Counted from the first letter of the stretch, positions 7,893 to 16,729 are shown. The stretch: DNA of 64,000 bases from Vineibacter terrae (GCF_008039615.1 NZ_VDUZ01000008.1:1-64000), one strand, 5' to 3'. The notes: generated from the sequence alone by a model not told the origin. Translations and numbers: made by a program.

Positions 7893-8459
7893 TCAGGGCT
7901 TCTTGCGGAAGGCGTCGAGCGTGACGACCTTGGCGCCGCTTTCCTTCTCCTCGGCGGGCTTGTCACCATCGGCGGCCGGCTTGTCCTTGTCGGCCGGCTT
8001 GGCGGCGTCCGCGGCCGGCGCTGGCGCGGCATCGCTGCTGCCGGGCGCCGGGCCGACAAGCGCCGGGCGCTTGTCAGGCGCCGGCAGCGACTGCGGCGTG
8101 CCGCCGCGCTTCTCGAACTGCAGGCCGAAGCGCACCGAGGGGTCGACGAAGGCCGACAGCGCGGCGAACGGCACCTTCAGGCGCTCGTTGCGCTTGTTGA
8201 AGCTCACCGTCACCTCGAACGACTGCTCCGTCACCTCCAGGCCCCAGTACTGGTGCTGCAGGACGATGGTCATCTCGTCGGGATATTTGGCGCGCAGGTA
8301 GTCGGGCATCTCGACGCCTGGCTCCGTGGTGCGGAAGCTGATGTAGAAATGGTGTGTGCCCGGCAGGCCGTGCTCGGCCGCATGCGTCAGCACGTGGCGC
8401 ACCACGCCGCGCAACGCTTCATCTACCAAGGCTTCGTACTGGAACTTATCCGTCATCAT
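7893..8459 (-). CDS. sspB: SspB, ClpXP adaptor protein
   Basis: This 188-residue protein has the alphaproteobacterial SspB layout. The dimer/substrate-binding domain covers about residues 1-125: DKFQYEALVDEALRGVVRHV, HFYISFRT and the conserved VTVSFN segment. An Ala/Pro/Lys-rich flexible linker follows. The extreme C-terminal tail VVTLDAFRKKP is of the type that docks on ClpX. SspB delivers ssrA-tagged and other substrates to ClpXP in the cytoplasm. I took the first Met of MMTDKFQ; an upstream in-frame Met would add an Arg-rich extension not seen in the family. The ssrA gene lies 2.5 kb away. Confidence 0.88.
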   Translation of the reverse strand: MMTDKFQYEALVDEALRGVVRHVLTHAAEHGLPGTHHFYISFRTTEPGVEMPDYLRAKYPDEMTIVLQHQYWGLEVTEQSFEVTVSFNKRNERLKVPFAALSAFVDPSVRFGLQFEKRGGTPQSLPAPDKRPALVGPAPGSSDAAPAPAADAAKPADKDKPAADGDKPAEEKESGAKVVTLDAFRKKP

Positions 8460-8546
8460 TCGCCGGTCGACACGCGCCGTCCGCGGCGCACGAGGTGACA
8501 ATCAGCCGATGCTGCCCGTCCTGTCAACACGCGCCAGACCTGCATG

Positions 8547-10772
8547 TCACTGACGAAACATGCGCACCGCGTAAACGCAGCCGGTCGCGGTCTCGAAGTT
8601 GAAGTTGTCGAATGTGCCGTTGGTCGAGCGCACCGCGACGCCGGGCAGCGCGATGTCGGTCACGCGCTTGGTGCGCGAGCGGATGCGGATCGCCGCCGAG
8701 CCGCCCAGGCTGGACGTGCCGTTGAAGATGTTGTCGCGCACCATGCCGGTGAGCGTGAAGACCGGCGCGCAACGGCCCTGGCCCGACTCGCGCAGCAGGT
8801 TGGCCGAGCCGAACCAGCGGCCTTCATGCACCGCGTACGGCGACGGCGGCTCGACCGGGGGCGGCGGCGCCGGCTGAGGCGGCGGCTTGGGCGTGGCGAC
8901 GGGCGGCGTCGGCGGCGGTGGTGCCGGCGTCGGGGTGGGCGGCTTGGGCTCGACCACGGGCGGCGTCGGCGGCGGTGTGGGCACCGGCGGCGCAGGCACC
9001 GGCGCGGTGTCGACCGGCGGCGCGGGCGGCCTGGGCTCGACCACCGGCGGCTTGGGCTCGACCGGCGGTGGCGGTGGCTCCACGACCGGCGGCTTCACAT
9101 CCACCGGCGGCGGGGGCAGCGGTATCGGCTCAGGCCGCGACGGCACGACCACGGGCGGCGTCTTCGATTGGCTGCGCGCCAGCTCCTGCAGCCGCGCCAG
9201 CTCGGCCTTGGCCCGCGTCAGCTCCTGCGAGCAGGTCAGTCCCGGCGCCGGCGCGGCAGCGGTCTGCCCGGGCAAGGTCGCGACCACGCGCTGGATCTCG
9301 ACGCGCACACGCGCCACCTCCTCATAGCAGGCCGTGGTATCGCCGCCGCTACTGCTGCAGGAGGTTGTGAGCCCGCACAGGTAGTAGTACGCGCCGGCGC
9401 CGACGGCGAGCAGCAGCACGGCCAGCGTGCCGATGGCGATCCAGATGCCGGTGCCGCCGCGCCTGGCCGGCGGGGCGCCGGGCGGACGGCTGTGGCCCGG
9501 GAAGGGCGAGGGCGGCGGCGGCGCGAACGATTGCGGCGGCGCGCCGGGCGGCGGCATGCCGCCGCGCGAGGCGGCAGCGGGATCGAAGCCGTGGCTGGCC
9601 GGTGGCGCGCTGCCATAGGGAGCGCCCGGCCAGGCCGCGCCGGCCTGCGGGTAGCCACCCTGCATCGATGCGCCGTGCATCGGCGGCCCTTGCATTGGCG
9701 CCCCATGCATCGGCGGGCCCTGCATCGGCGGGCCCTGCATCGGCGCGCCCGGCATCGGCCCGCCGCGCATCGAGGCGCCCGGCGGCGTGCCCTGCATCGA
9801 CATCGGCGGCGGCGCGAACAGTCCCGGCGGCCCGCCGCGGCTGAGCGGACCGGCGCCGTAGGCGTCGCCGAACAGCATCTGGTTCCAGGCGATCACCGAT
9901 TGCGGGCGGCGCTCGACCGGCAGGGCCAGCGCCGCGTCGACGGCCGACAGGAAGCCGGGCGGGAACTGGCCCGCCGCCGACTGCGTTAGCGGCACATAAT
10001 TGTCCTTGGCCAGGCGGCGGATGGCGTCCGCGGGCGCACTGCCTGTGATGACGTGATAAAGCGTCGCGGCCAGCGCGTAGAGGTCGCTCCAGGGCCCCTG
10101 CTTGCGCGCCTCGGCGCCCTGGGCGTACTGCTCCGGCGGGGCGTAGCCGGGCGAGTAGATGCTGGTCATCACCTGCGTGCGCTTGCCCATCGACATGCGC
10201 GCGGCGCCGAAATCGACCAGCACCGGTTCGCCGTTGGGGCGCAGCAGCACGTTGGCCGGCTTGATGTCGCGATGCAGGTAGCCGGCACGGTGCACGGCCT
10301 CCAGGCCGCGCAGCAGCGCCTGGGTCATCGGCAGGACGGAGGGCGCGGTGAGCTTGCCCAGGCGCGCCACAATCTTGTCCAGCGGCTCGCCCTCGACAAG
10401 CTCCATCACCATGTAGCCGGTGCCGTTGGCCTCCAGGAAATCGTAGACATGCACGATGTTGGGTGCGTCGTTCAGCGCCGCCAGCGTGCGGGCCTCGTCG
10501 AGGAAGCGCGTCAGGCCCCAGCGGAACATCTCCTGGTCGGTGGGCGCGCGCGGCCGCACCGAGGCGTCGCCGGCACGGGCCGCGAAATCGCTGGGCAGGT
10601 ACTCCTTGATCGCGACCGGTCGGCGCAGACGGTTGTCCGCGGCGCGATAGGTGATGCCGAAGCCACCCACGCCGAGCACGCCCTGCAATTGATACTGCCC
10701 CAGCACGTAGCCGGCCGGCAGCGCCCCGAAAGGCGGGCTGCCGGCCGGACGGCTGCTCAGATTGTCAGCCAT
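8547..10772 (-). CDS. membrane Ser/Thr protein kinase with proline-rich exported region
   Basis: In this 741-residue protein, an N-terminal Hanks-type kinase domain (about 25-300) has all key residues: GVGGFG loop, VAIK Lys (~56), YLHRDIKPAN with catalytic Asp (~159), VDFGAAR Asp (~177) and APPEQY. A low-complexity region with repeated MQGPP/MHGAP units follows, then one membrane helix (~440-462). Beyond it come a Cys-containing helical segment, a long PPPPV/KPPVVEP proline-rich stalk and a C-terminal domain of about 100 residues starting HEGRWFG. The topology implies that an outer domain signals to a cytosolic kinase. No phosphatase or obvious partner is adjacent. Substrate and ligand are unknown. 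Confidence 0.9.
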   Translation of the reverse strand: MADNLSSRPAGSPPFGALPAGYVLGQYQLQGVLGVGGFGITYRAADNRLRRPVAIKEYLPSDFAARAGDASVRPRAPTDQEMFRWGLTRFLDEARTLAALNDAPNIVHVYDFLEANGTGYMVMELVEGEPLDKIVARLGKLTAPSVLPMTQALLRGLEAVHRAGYLHRDIKPANVLLRPNGEPVLVDFGAARMSMGKRTQVMTSIYSPGYAPPEQYAQGAEARKQGPWSDLYALAATLYHVITGSAPADAIRRLAKDNYVPLTQSAAGQFPPGFLSAVDAALALPVERRPQSVIAWNQMLFGDAYGAGPLSRGGPPGLFAPPPMSMQGTPPGASMRGGPMPGAPMQGPPMQGPPMHGAPMQGPPMHGASMQGGYPQAGAAWPGAPYGSAPPASHGFDPAAASRGGMPPPGAPPQSFAPPPPSPFPGHSRPPGAPPARRGGTGIWIAIGTLAVLLLAVGAGAYYYLCGLTTSCSSSGGDTTACYEEVARVRVEIQRVVATLPGQTAAAPAPGLTCSQELTRAKAELARLQELARSQSKTPPVVVPSRPEPIPLPPPPVDVKPPVVEPPPPPVEPKPPVVEPRPPAPPVDTAPVPAPPVPTPPPTPPVVEPKPPTPTPAPPPPTPPVATPKPPPQPAPPPPVEPPSPYAVHEGRWFGSANLLRESGQGRCAPVFTLTGMVRDNIFNGTSSLGGSAAIRIRSRTKRVTDIALPGVAVRSTNGTFDNFNFETATGCVYAVRMFRQ

Positions 10773-10840
10773 GAACCCCTCTGGCGGCAGTGTAGCGTGA
10801 TGAGCGCCCGTTCACAACGGGGACATCGCGGTTGATCGAC

Positions 10841-10925
10841 GTCATTCCGAGCGCAGCGAGGGATCTCCTGCGAATAGCGCACCGTGCGCCTTGCCGCAGG
10901 AAATCCCTCGCTGCGTCGGGATGAC
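10841..10925. repeat. dispersed palindromic repeat, family A copy 2
   Basis: Left arm GTCATTCCGAGCGCAGCGAG continues to GGATCTCCTGCG. The right arm begins CGCAGGAAATCCCTCGCTGC, and an inner GCACCGTGCGC hairpin lies between them. It separates the kinase gene from the end of ssrA. Confidence 0.85.
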
Positions 10926-10940
10926 GCGAATGGGAGGAAA

Positions 10941-11229
10941 GTGGGAGGGCTTCTGTTGCCCGGTGCCCTCCCGAACCGCGCTTACGTCCGCTGTTTAGGC
11001 GGCAGCAGCGAGTGCAACGTCGTTATCGTTGGCACTTGTGGTTTGGCCCGGTAACGGCGGTACCATGCCGAGCAAAAACTGCGCCTTTATTGCGTCCGTC
11101 GATCCTGTTTCGCCCCCGTAAACCAGCCCCGCATAGCGGGGCCGGTGAACTGGTGGAGGCGCCGGGTACCGCCCCCGGGTCCGATCCGCCTATGCCACGC
11201 AGCGTTTATCGCCATAGTCGGTTTCCCGA
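10941..11229 (-). ncRNA. ssrA: two-piece (circularly permuted) tmRNA
   Basis: Read on the minus strand, the acceptor half comes first: stem-loop CCGGG-GGCGGTA-CCCGG, then CGCCTCC and ACCA ending at 11151. A roughly 33-nt intervening segment follows (11150-11118). The coding half begins GGGGGCGAAACAGGATCGAC at 11117. GGGGGCG pairs completely with CGCCTCC, giving the 7-bp acceptor stem. The tag frame starts at GCC 11033 and reads ANDNDVALAAAA, with TAA at 10997-10995. A hairpin GGGAGGGC/GCCCTCCC (10943-10972) lies near the 3' end. tmRNA rescues stalled ribosomes, and the permuted form is known in alphaproteobacteria. The 5' edge is set from the promoter and is approximate; it is processed by removal of the intervening segment. 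Confidence 0.93.
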
Positions 11230-11236
11230 CATGACC

Positions 11237-11265
11237 TATATAGGCGACCACGGCGCCGATTTGAA
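11237..11265 (-). promoter_or_regulatory. putative ssrA promoter
   Basis: On the minus strand TTCAAA (11265-11260) is followed after exactly 17 nt by TATATA (11242-11237). Transcription would begin near 11230, just ahead of the acceptor piece of ssrA. The TATATA box is close to consensus and stands out in GC-rich surroundings. Confidence 0.5.
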
Positions 11266-11337
11266 GGCGGTTTTCCCGATGGCAGGCGACGCACGCCGGC
11301 CCTACAGTCGGCGCGCAAGATAAAGACCGGATTTGCC

Positions 11338-12270
11338 ATGCCCCTCTCGACCGACCAGGCCGCCGAAATCGATCGGCTGCGGACCGAATCAGCGTCCACG
11401 CGCCGTGCCGTGGCGCCGGCGCTGGAGGAGATCCTCTACCAGGCGCTGCCGGTGCTCGATCATGGCTTCGTCCGCGTCGTCGACTACATGGGCGACGATG
11501 CCGCCGTGGTGCAGGCGGCGCGGGTGTCGTACGGGCGCGGCACCAAGAAGGTCAGCGAGGACCGCGGGCTGATCAACTACCTCATGCGGCATCGCCACAC
11601 GACGCCGTTCGAGATGTGCGAGATCAAGTATCACGTGAAGCTGCCGATCTTCGTGGCCCGCCAGTGGATCCGCCACCGCACGGCCAACGTCAACGAGTAC
11701 TCGGCGCGCTACTCGATCCTCGACAACGAGTTCTACATCCCGCGGCCCGAGCACCTGGCGGCGCAGAGCAAGACGAACCGCCAGGGCCGCGATGCGGTGC
11801 TGGCCGGGCCAGAGGCCGAGCGCGTGTTCGAGCTGCTGAAGCGGGATTCGGCGCTGGCCTACGAGCACTACCTGGAGATGCTCAACGAAGGCGAGGACGG
11901 CGCGCCGCTCGACCCCGGGCGCTCCGGCCTGGCGCGCGAGCTGGCGCGCATGAACCTGTCGCTGAACTTCTATACCCAGTGGTACTGGAAGACCGACCTG
12001 TACAACCTCATGCATTTCCTGTCGCTGCGCGCCGATGCGCACGCGCAATACGAGATCCGCGCCTACGCCGACGTGATGCTCGACACGCTCAAGCGCTGGA
12101 CGCCGTTCTGCCACGACGCCTTCATGGAGTACCGCATGGGCGGCGCCAGCCTGTCGCGCACCGGCCTGGCGGTGGTGAAGAAGATGCTGGCCGGCGAGAG
12201 TGTCGACCAGAAGAGCTCCGGGCTGAGCGCGCGCGAATGGCGCGAGCTGATGGCCGTGCTGGAGCGCTAG
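11338..12270 (+). CDS. thyX: flavin-dependent thymidylate synthase ThyX
   Basis: The 310-residue protein carries the ThyX signature as [15 protein letters not shown] (about 112-126), binding FAD and dUMP. It methylates dUMP to dTMP using methylenetetrahydrofolate and NADPH. A second conserved part is the [17 protein letters not shown] helix near residue 220, followed by HFLSLRAD. The protein is somewhat longer than minimal ThyX because of an N-terminal extension and a C-terminal tail, as often in alphaproteobacteria. It is divergent from ssrA. The next gene starts 50 bp downstream, after a half copy of repeat family A. No thyA is seen in this window. Confidence 0.95.
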   Translation: MPLSTDQAAEIDRLRTESASTRRAVAPALEEILYQALPVLDHGFVRVVDYMGDDAAVVQAARVSYGRGTKKVSEDRGLINYLMRHRHTTPFEMCEIKYHVKLPIFVARQWIRHRTANVNEYSARYSILDNEFYIPRPEHLAAQSKTNRQGRDAVLAGPEAERVFELLKRDSALAYEHYLEMLNEGEDGAPLDPGRSGLARELARMNLSLNFYTQWYWKTDLYNLMHFLSLRADAHAQYEIRAYADVMLDTLKRWTPFCHDAFMEYRMGGASLSRTGLAVVKKMLAGESVDQKSSGLSAREWRELMAVLER

Positions 12271-12282
12271 ACCAGGACCCAT

Positions 12283-12301
12283 CGTCATCCCGGGCGCAGC
12301 G
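12283..12301. repeat. half copy of repeat family A
   Basis: CGTCATCCCGGGCGCAGCG matches one arm of the family-A palindrome, while the inverse arm is absent. It lies between thyX and the acetyltransferase gene, directly upstream of that gene's purine-rich ribosome-binding region. Confidence 0.5.
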
Positions 12302-12320
12302 AAAAGGAAAGAGCAGAGCC

Positions 12321-12962
12321 ATGGTCCAGCTGGCGCAGAAGCCGATGCGCATCGTGCGCGAGCGGCGCACCGATGCGGCCGCGATCGACGCGATGGTCGC
12401 AGCGGCGTTCGGACCCGACCGCATGCAGAAGACCGTCTACAAGCTGCGCGAGGGCGTGCGGCCGATCCGCGACCTCTGCTTCGTGGCGCTCGACGAAACG
12501 GGCAAGCTGGTGGCGTCGCTGCGCTTCTGGCCGATCATCATTAACGAGCAATGGCCGGCGGTGCTGCTGGGACCGCTCGCCGTGGCGCCCGAGCTGCGCG
12601 GCCTGGGCTACGGCAAGGCGTTGATGTGGCAGGGGCTGGCGCGCTGCCGCGAGCTGGGCATCAGCCGGGTGATCCTGGTGGGCGACCCCGAATACTACAA
12701 CCCGTTCGGCTTCCGGCGTGAGCTTGCGTTGCATCTGCAGCTTCCCGGCTGGGTCGAGGAGCGCCGCTTCCTGGCGCTGGAGACCATCGCCGGCGCCATG
12801 ATCGGCGTGCATGGCATGATCGGGCCGGGCTCGCTCGCGCCGCGGCCCAAGCCCGAGCGCAAGGTTCCGGCCAAGAAGCGTGACCGCGCCCGCGACCAGG
12901 CGCGCAAGGCTCGGGCCAAGGGCAAGCTGCGCAAGCGGCGGACGCCGAAGCGCAAGGGGTGA
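12321..12962 (+). CDS. GNAT family N-acetyltransferase with basic tail
   Basis: A GNAT fold occupies residues ~10-165 of this 213-residue protein. The acetyl-CoA-binding motif A reads LLGPLAVAPELRGLGYGKAL, and the downstream segment VILVGDPEYYNPFGFRRE is characteristic of YhbS-like acetyltransferases. The last ~40 residues are extremely Lys/Arg-rich (KKRDRARDQARKARAKGK and onward), predicted disordered and suited to binding RNA, DNA or the ribosome. The substrate is not evident. The start at 12321 follows AAAGGAAAGAGC. It is probably cotranscribed with thyX, 50 bp upstream. Confidence 0.82.
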   Translation: MVQLAQKPMRIVRERRTDAAAIDAMVAAAFGPDRMQKTVYKLREGVRPIRDLCFVALDETGKLVASLRFWPIIINEQWPAVLLGPLAVAPELRGLGYGKALMWQGLARCRELGISRVILVGDPEYYNPFGFRRELALHLQLPGWVEERRFLALETIAGAMIGVHGMIGPGSLAPRPKPERKVPAKKRDRARDQARKARAKGKLRKRRTPKRKG

Positions 12963-12967
12963 GGTCT

Positions 12968-13113
12968 TCACCTCTCCCGCGAGCGGGAGAGGTCGCCGGG
13001 CGTGCAGCGCCCGGCGGGTGAGGGGACACACACGAGGTGCTGAGCCCTCAGGCCCTCACCTTCCCATCGCTTCGCGATGGGCCCCTTCCTCTCCCGCTTG
13101 CGGGAGAGGAGAT
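12968..13113. repeat. dispersed palindromic repeat, family C copy 1
   Basis: Outer arms CCTCTCCCGCGAGCGGGAGA and CCTCTCCCGCTTGCGGGAGA are each self-complementary hairpins, with CCATCGCTTCGCGATGGG and a GGTGAGGG/CCCTCACC pair between them. The element fills the gap between the stop of the acetyltransferase gene and the stop of mrp. Related copies lie at 16541 and 39576. Confidence 0.75.
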
Positions 13114-13117
13114 GCTC

Positions 13118-14245
13118 CTATTTGATCACGATCCTTGGCGCGGGGCGCTGGCTGCCGCCCTGCAGGCCGTCCCACACGCGCTGGGCGATGGCGCGATAGG
13201 TGCGGGCGTGCTCGCTGTCGGGCTGCGCGGCCACGATCGGGTTGCCGTCGTCGGAGTGGATGCGGATGTCCAGATGCAGCGGCACGGCGCCCAGGAACGG
13301 CACGCCCAGCCGCTCGGCCTCGTGCTGGGCGCCGCCATGGCCGAAAATGTCGGACCGCTCGCCGCAATGCGGGCACAGGAAGTAGCTCATGTTCTCGACG
13401 ATGCCGAGCACCGGCACGGCCGTCTTGCGGAACATGTTCAGCCCCTTGCGGGCGTCGATCAGCGCGATGTCCTGCGGCGTCGAGACGATCACGGCGCCGG
13501 CCAGCTTGACGCGCTGCGCCATGGTGAGCTGGGCATCGCCGGTGCCTGGCGGCATGTCGACCACCAGCACGTCGAGCGCGCCCCACTCGACGTCGCGCAG
13601 CATCTGCTCCAGCGCGCTCTGCACCATCGGCCCGCGCCAGATCATCGGCGTCTCCTCGCTGACGAGGTAGCCGATGGACATGGTCTTCAGCCCGAAGCGC
13701 TCGATCGGCAGCAGCTTGTTGCCGTCCTTGGAATCGGGCTTCTCGGTCACCTTCAGCATGCGCGGCATGGACGGGCCGTAGATGTCGGCGTCGAGGATGC
13801 CGACCTTGCGCCCCAGCGCCGCCAGCCCCAGCGCCAGGTTGACGGCCGTGGTCGACTTGCCGACGCCGCCCTTGCCCGACGCGACGGCGATGATCTTGTC
13901 GATGCCGGTGGCCAGGATCGGCTGCTGCGCCGGGCCGCCGGCCGGGCGCGGCCCATGCCCATGCCCGTGGGCCGGCTGCGGCGCGCGCGCCGCCGGCCGC
14001 TCGGCGGTCATGACAGCCGTCACCGACTTCACGTCCGGCAGCGCCTTGACCGCCGCCTCGCAGGCCAGCCGCAGCTGCTCGAGGCGGGGGCCGAGCGCCG
14101 GATCGACCTTCAGCGCGAACTGCACATGGCCGCCGCGCGTGGCGATGCCGTCGATCAGGCCGGCGGCCACGACGCTGCGCGCCCCGTCAGGGGCCATCAC
14201 AGCAGCCAGCGCCGTCTCCACCGCCTTGCGGTCAATCTCCGCCAT
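13118..14245 (-). CDS. mrp: Mrp/ApbC-type iron-sulfur cluster carrier ATPase
   Basis: The 375-residue protein has an N-terminal MIP18-like (DUF59) domain (about 1-85), a His/Gly/Pro-rich linker with HGHGHG, and a P-loop ATPase domain. The deviant Walker A is ASGKGGVGKS (about 122-131), followed by GILDADIYGPSMP and the VVDMPPGTGDA Walker B region. FLCPHCGER near 285 supplies the CxxC that holds a bridging [4Fe-4S] cluster at the dimer interface. It acts in cytosolic Fe-S protein assembly. It is transcribed divergently from hflK across a 196-bp gap and converges on the acetyltransferase gene. Confidence 0.93.
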   Translation of the reverse strand: MAEIDRKAVETALAAVMAPDGARSVVAAGLIDGIATRGGHVQFALKVDPALGPRLEQLRLACEAAVKALPDVKSVTAVMTAERPAARAPQPAHGHGHGPRPAGGPAQQPILATGIDKIIAVASGKGGVGKSTTAVNLALGLAALGRKVGILDADIYGPSMPRMLKVTEKPDSKDGNKLLPIERFGLKTMSIGYLVSEETPMIWRGPMVQSALEQMLRDVEWGALDVLVVDMPPGTGDAQLTMAQRVKLAGAVIVSTPQDIALIDARKGLNMFRKTAVPVLGIVENMSYFLCPHCGERSDIFGHGGAQHEAERLGVPFLGAVPLHLDIRIHSDDGNPIVAAQPDSEHARTYRAIAQRVWDGLQGGSQRPAPRIVIK

Positions 14246-14441
14246 TGCGCTTCCCCCAACGCGTGCACAGCCGCAACATCGTCACCACATAGCATGCGAC
14301 GAGCCGGGCATGCGATGGACAGGCAACGGGTCGGCGGGCGGCCCTCGCGTTGCGCCCGCGTCGCGCCTGTCATATATGCAGCCGGGCCGGAAAGAAAAGG
14401 AAACACCACCCGGCGAGTTGGGTGACGACAGCGAGGTTTCG

Positions 14442-15617
14442 ATGCCTTGGAGCAACAACAGCGGTGGCGGCGGCGGTCCCTGGGGTGGCGGCGGCGGTAG
14501 CGGCGGCCCTTGGGGCGGCGGCGGTGGCCGTGGCGGCGGCAACCGTGGCGGTCCACCGCGGCCGCCGGATCTGGAAGAAGTGTTGCGCAAGGGGCAGGAC
14601 CGGCTGCGCAATATCCTGCCCGGCGGCATGGGATCGGCCCGTGGCCTGATCCTGGTCGCCCTGGTGGTGCTGGTGGGCTGGCTGCTGACCGGCCTCTACC
14701 GGGTCGAGACCAACCAGCAGGCGATCGAGCTGGTGTTCGGCCGCCCCAACGGCCCGCCCCAGGGTGAAGGCCTCAAGTACAACCTGCCGGCGCCGATCGG
14801 GCGCGTGGTCAAGGTCGACGTGACCAACCAGCGCTCGGTGACCATCGGCTCGACGGGGCCGACGCCTGAGACGCGCACCGTGCCAGGCTCGCGCGGACCG
14901 CAGCGGATGATCACCAGCGAGAACCTGATGCTGACGTCCGACGAGAACATCCTCGACATCGGGTTCGTCGTCTTCTGGCAGGTGCAGGACATCTACAAGT
15001 TCGTCTTCAACGCCCCCAACCCGGACGAAACCGTGAAGGCGGCCGCCGAATCGGCGATGCGCCAGGTGGTGGGCCGCTCGCAGCTGCAGTTCGCGCTGAC
15101 CGAGGGCCGCAGCCAGATCCAGGAGGAGGCGCGCGAGGAGATCCAGCGCCTCCTCGACAGCTACAATGTCGGCATCCGCATCGTCGGCCTGGCGCTGCGC
15201 CAGTCCGACCCGCCGCAGCAGGTGATCGCGCAGTTCCGCGACGTGCAGGCGGCGCGCGCCGACAAGGAGCGCAAGATCAACGAGGCCAACGGCTACCGCA
15301 ACGAGATCGTGCCGCGGGCCAAGGGTGAGGCCGAGGCCCTCGTCCAGGCGGCCGAGGCCTACCGCACCGAGGTCGTGAACCGCTCGCAGGGCGATTCGCA
15401 GCGCTTCATCTCGGTCTACCAGCAATACTCGCTGGCCAAGGACATCACCATGCAGCGCATCTATCTCGAGACCATGGAAGAGGTACTGCGCAGCGTGAAC
15501 AAGGTGATCCTCGACAAGAACGGCAGCGGCGTCGTGCCCTACCTGCCGCTGCCCGAGCTGCAGAAACGTCCCGGCCCCACGGCCGCCACCCCCCCCGGCC
15601 AGGGAGCCTCGCGATGA
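14442..15617 (+). CDS. hflK: HflK, membrane SPFH protein modulating FtsH
   Basis: The 391-residue protein begins with a Gly/Trp-rich cytoplasmic segment (repeated GGGGG and PWGGG, about 5-45), typical of HflK. One membrane helix lies at about 68-90, then a periplasmic SPFH/band-7 domain and a long coiled-coil part with QVIAQFRDVQAARADKERKI. HflK and HflC form a large complex around the FtsH protease in the inner membrane and tune its action. ATG 14442 was chosen because upstream in-frame codons belong to no family member. Its stop overlaps the hflC start (ATGA). Confidence 0.95.
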   Translation: MPWSNNSGGGGGPWGGGGGSGGPWGGGGGRGGGNRGGPPRPPDLEEVLRKGQDRLRNILPGGMGSARGLILVALVVLVGWLLTGLYRVETNQQAIELVFGRPNGPPQGEGLKYNLPAPIGRVVKVDVTNQRSVTIGSTGPTPETRTVPGSRGPQRMITSENLMLTSDENILDIGFVVFWQVQDIYKFVFNAPNPDETVKAAAESAMRQVVGRSQLQFALTEGRSQIQEEAREEIQRLLDSYNVGIRIVGLALRQSDPPQQVIAQFRDVQAARADKERKINEANGYRNEIVPRAKGEAEALVQAAEAYRTEVVNRSQGDSQRFISVYQQYSLAKDITMQRIYLETMEEVLRSVNKVILDKNGSGVVPYLPLPELQKRPGPTAATPPGQGASR

Positions 15618-16510
15618 GCAGCGGCAGGATGATCGGAGCAGCCGTGGCGCTGGTGGTGCTGGCGCTTCTGGTCCAGATGTCATTCTTCGTGATCGACCCG
15701 ACCAGGCAGGCCCTGGTCACCGCCTTCGGCGCGGTCAAGGGCAAGCCGCGGACCGAGCCCGGCCTCTATTTCAAGTGGCCCTGGGAAGACGTCGTGCGCA
15801 TCGACAAGCGCCTGCTGCATATCGAGGCCGAGGAGTTCGAGCTCATCGCCGGCGACCAGAAGCGGCTGGTGGTCGATGCCTTCGCCCGCTACCTGATCGT
15901 GGACCCGCTGAAGTATTATCAGGCCACCAGCAACAACGAGGCGACCTTCCGCTCCCAGCTCGGCAACCTGATCAACGGCAACATCCGGCGCGAGCTGGGC
16001 ACCGTGCCGCTGCAGGCCGTGCTGTCCGAGCGGCGCGAGCAGCTCATGAGGGACATCACCGCCTTCGTGCAGAAGCCGGCGCTCGACGAATACGGCGTGC
16101 GGATCGTGGACGTGCGCATCAAGCGGGCCGACCTGCCGCGCGAGAACTCCGAGGCGGTCTATAACCGCATGCGCACCCAGCGCGAGCAGGAGGCGCGCCA
16201 GCTGCGCGCCGAGGGCGACGAGGAGAGTCAGCGCATCAAGGCCGGCGCCGACCGCGAGCGCGTCGTCCTGCTGTCGGAAGCCCGCAAGAAGTCCGAGACC
16301 CTGCGCGGCGAGGGCGATGCCCAGGCGATCAAGATCTATGCCGACGCGTTCGGCCGCGATCCGCAGTTCTTCGCCTTCTATCGTTCCATGGAAGCCTACC
16401 GGCAGGCGCTGGGCAGCGCCGGCACCACGATGGTGCTGTCGCCCGACAGCGATTTCTTCCGGTATTTCGGAAACATCGGGGGGCAGCTGCCGCAAGCGGC
16501 GCCGAAGTGA
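15614..16510 (+). CDS. hflC: HflC, membrane SPFH protein modulating FtsH
   Basis: This 298-residue protein has an N-terminal signal-anchor helix (about 7-27) followed by the band-7 domain: FVIDPTRQALVTAFGAV and PGLYFKWPWEDVVRIDKRLL. A coiled-coil region follows, with RMRTQREQEARQLRAEGDEE. The C-terminal segment ends in FFRYFGN. It pairs with HflK, whose gene overlaps it by 4 bp, to cage FtsH. The gene is of normal length with no oddities. A family-C palindrome separates it from degP, so degP is probably transcribed independently. Confidence 0.95.
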   Translation: MSSGRMIGAAVALVVLALLVQMSFFVIDPTRQALVTAFGAVKGKPRTEPGLYFKWPWEDVVRIDKRLLHIEAEEFELIAGDQKRLVVDAFARYLIVDPLKYYQATSNNEATFRSQLGNLINGNIRRELGTVPLQAVLSERREQLMRDITAFVQKPALDEYGVRIVDVRIKRADLPRENSEAVYNRMRTQREQEARQLRAEGDEESQRIKAGADRERVVLLSEARKKSETLRGEGDAQAIKIYADAFGRDPQFFAFYRSMEAYRQALGSAGTTMVLSPDSDFFRYFGNIGGQLPQAAPK

Positions 16511-16540
16511 CGATTCACGTCGTCTGACCGAAGTCCGGCA

Positions 16541-16729
16541 CGGCACCCTCGCCCCGCGCGCGGGGAGAGGGTGGGACCCATCGCGAAGCGATGGGAGGGT
16601 GAGGGGTACGCGCGATCAGTCCTTGCTCTTGCCGCATGGCTTGATCGGTCCTACCTACCCCTCGCTTTCCCATGCCTTCGGCATGGGCCCCTCCCTCTCC
16701 CCGCGCGCGGGGAGAGGGAGACGACACCG
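16541..16729. repeat. dispersed palindromic repeat, family C copy 2
   Basis: Outer hairpins built on CCCCGCGCGCGGGG bracket CCCATCGCGAAGCGATGGG and CCCATGCCTTCGGCATGGG hairpins. A central part including GCGATCAGTCC and GCCGCATGGCTTGATCG is shared almost exactly with the copy at 39576. It lies between hflC and degP. Confidence 0.8.

Noticed and set aside
9660..9790. Short tandem units (about 12-24 bp) that could be mistaken for a CRISPR or minisatellite
   Set aside because: They encode in-frame MQGPP/MHGAP repeats of the kinase linker; units are contiguous with no spacers. No CRISPR array is seen anywhere in the window.
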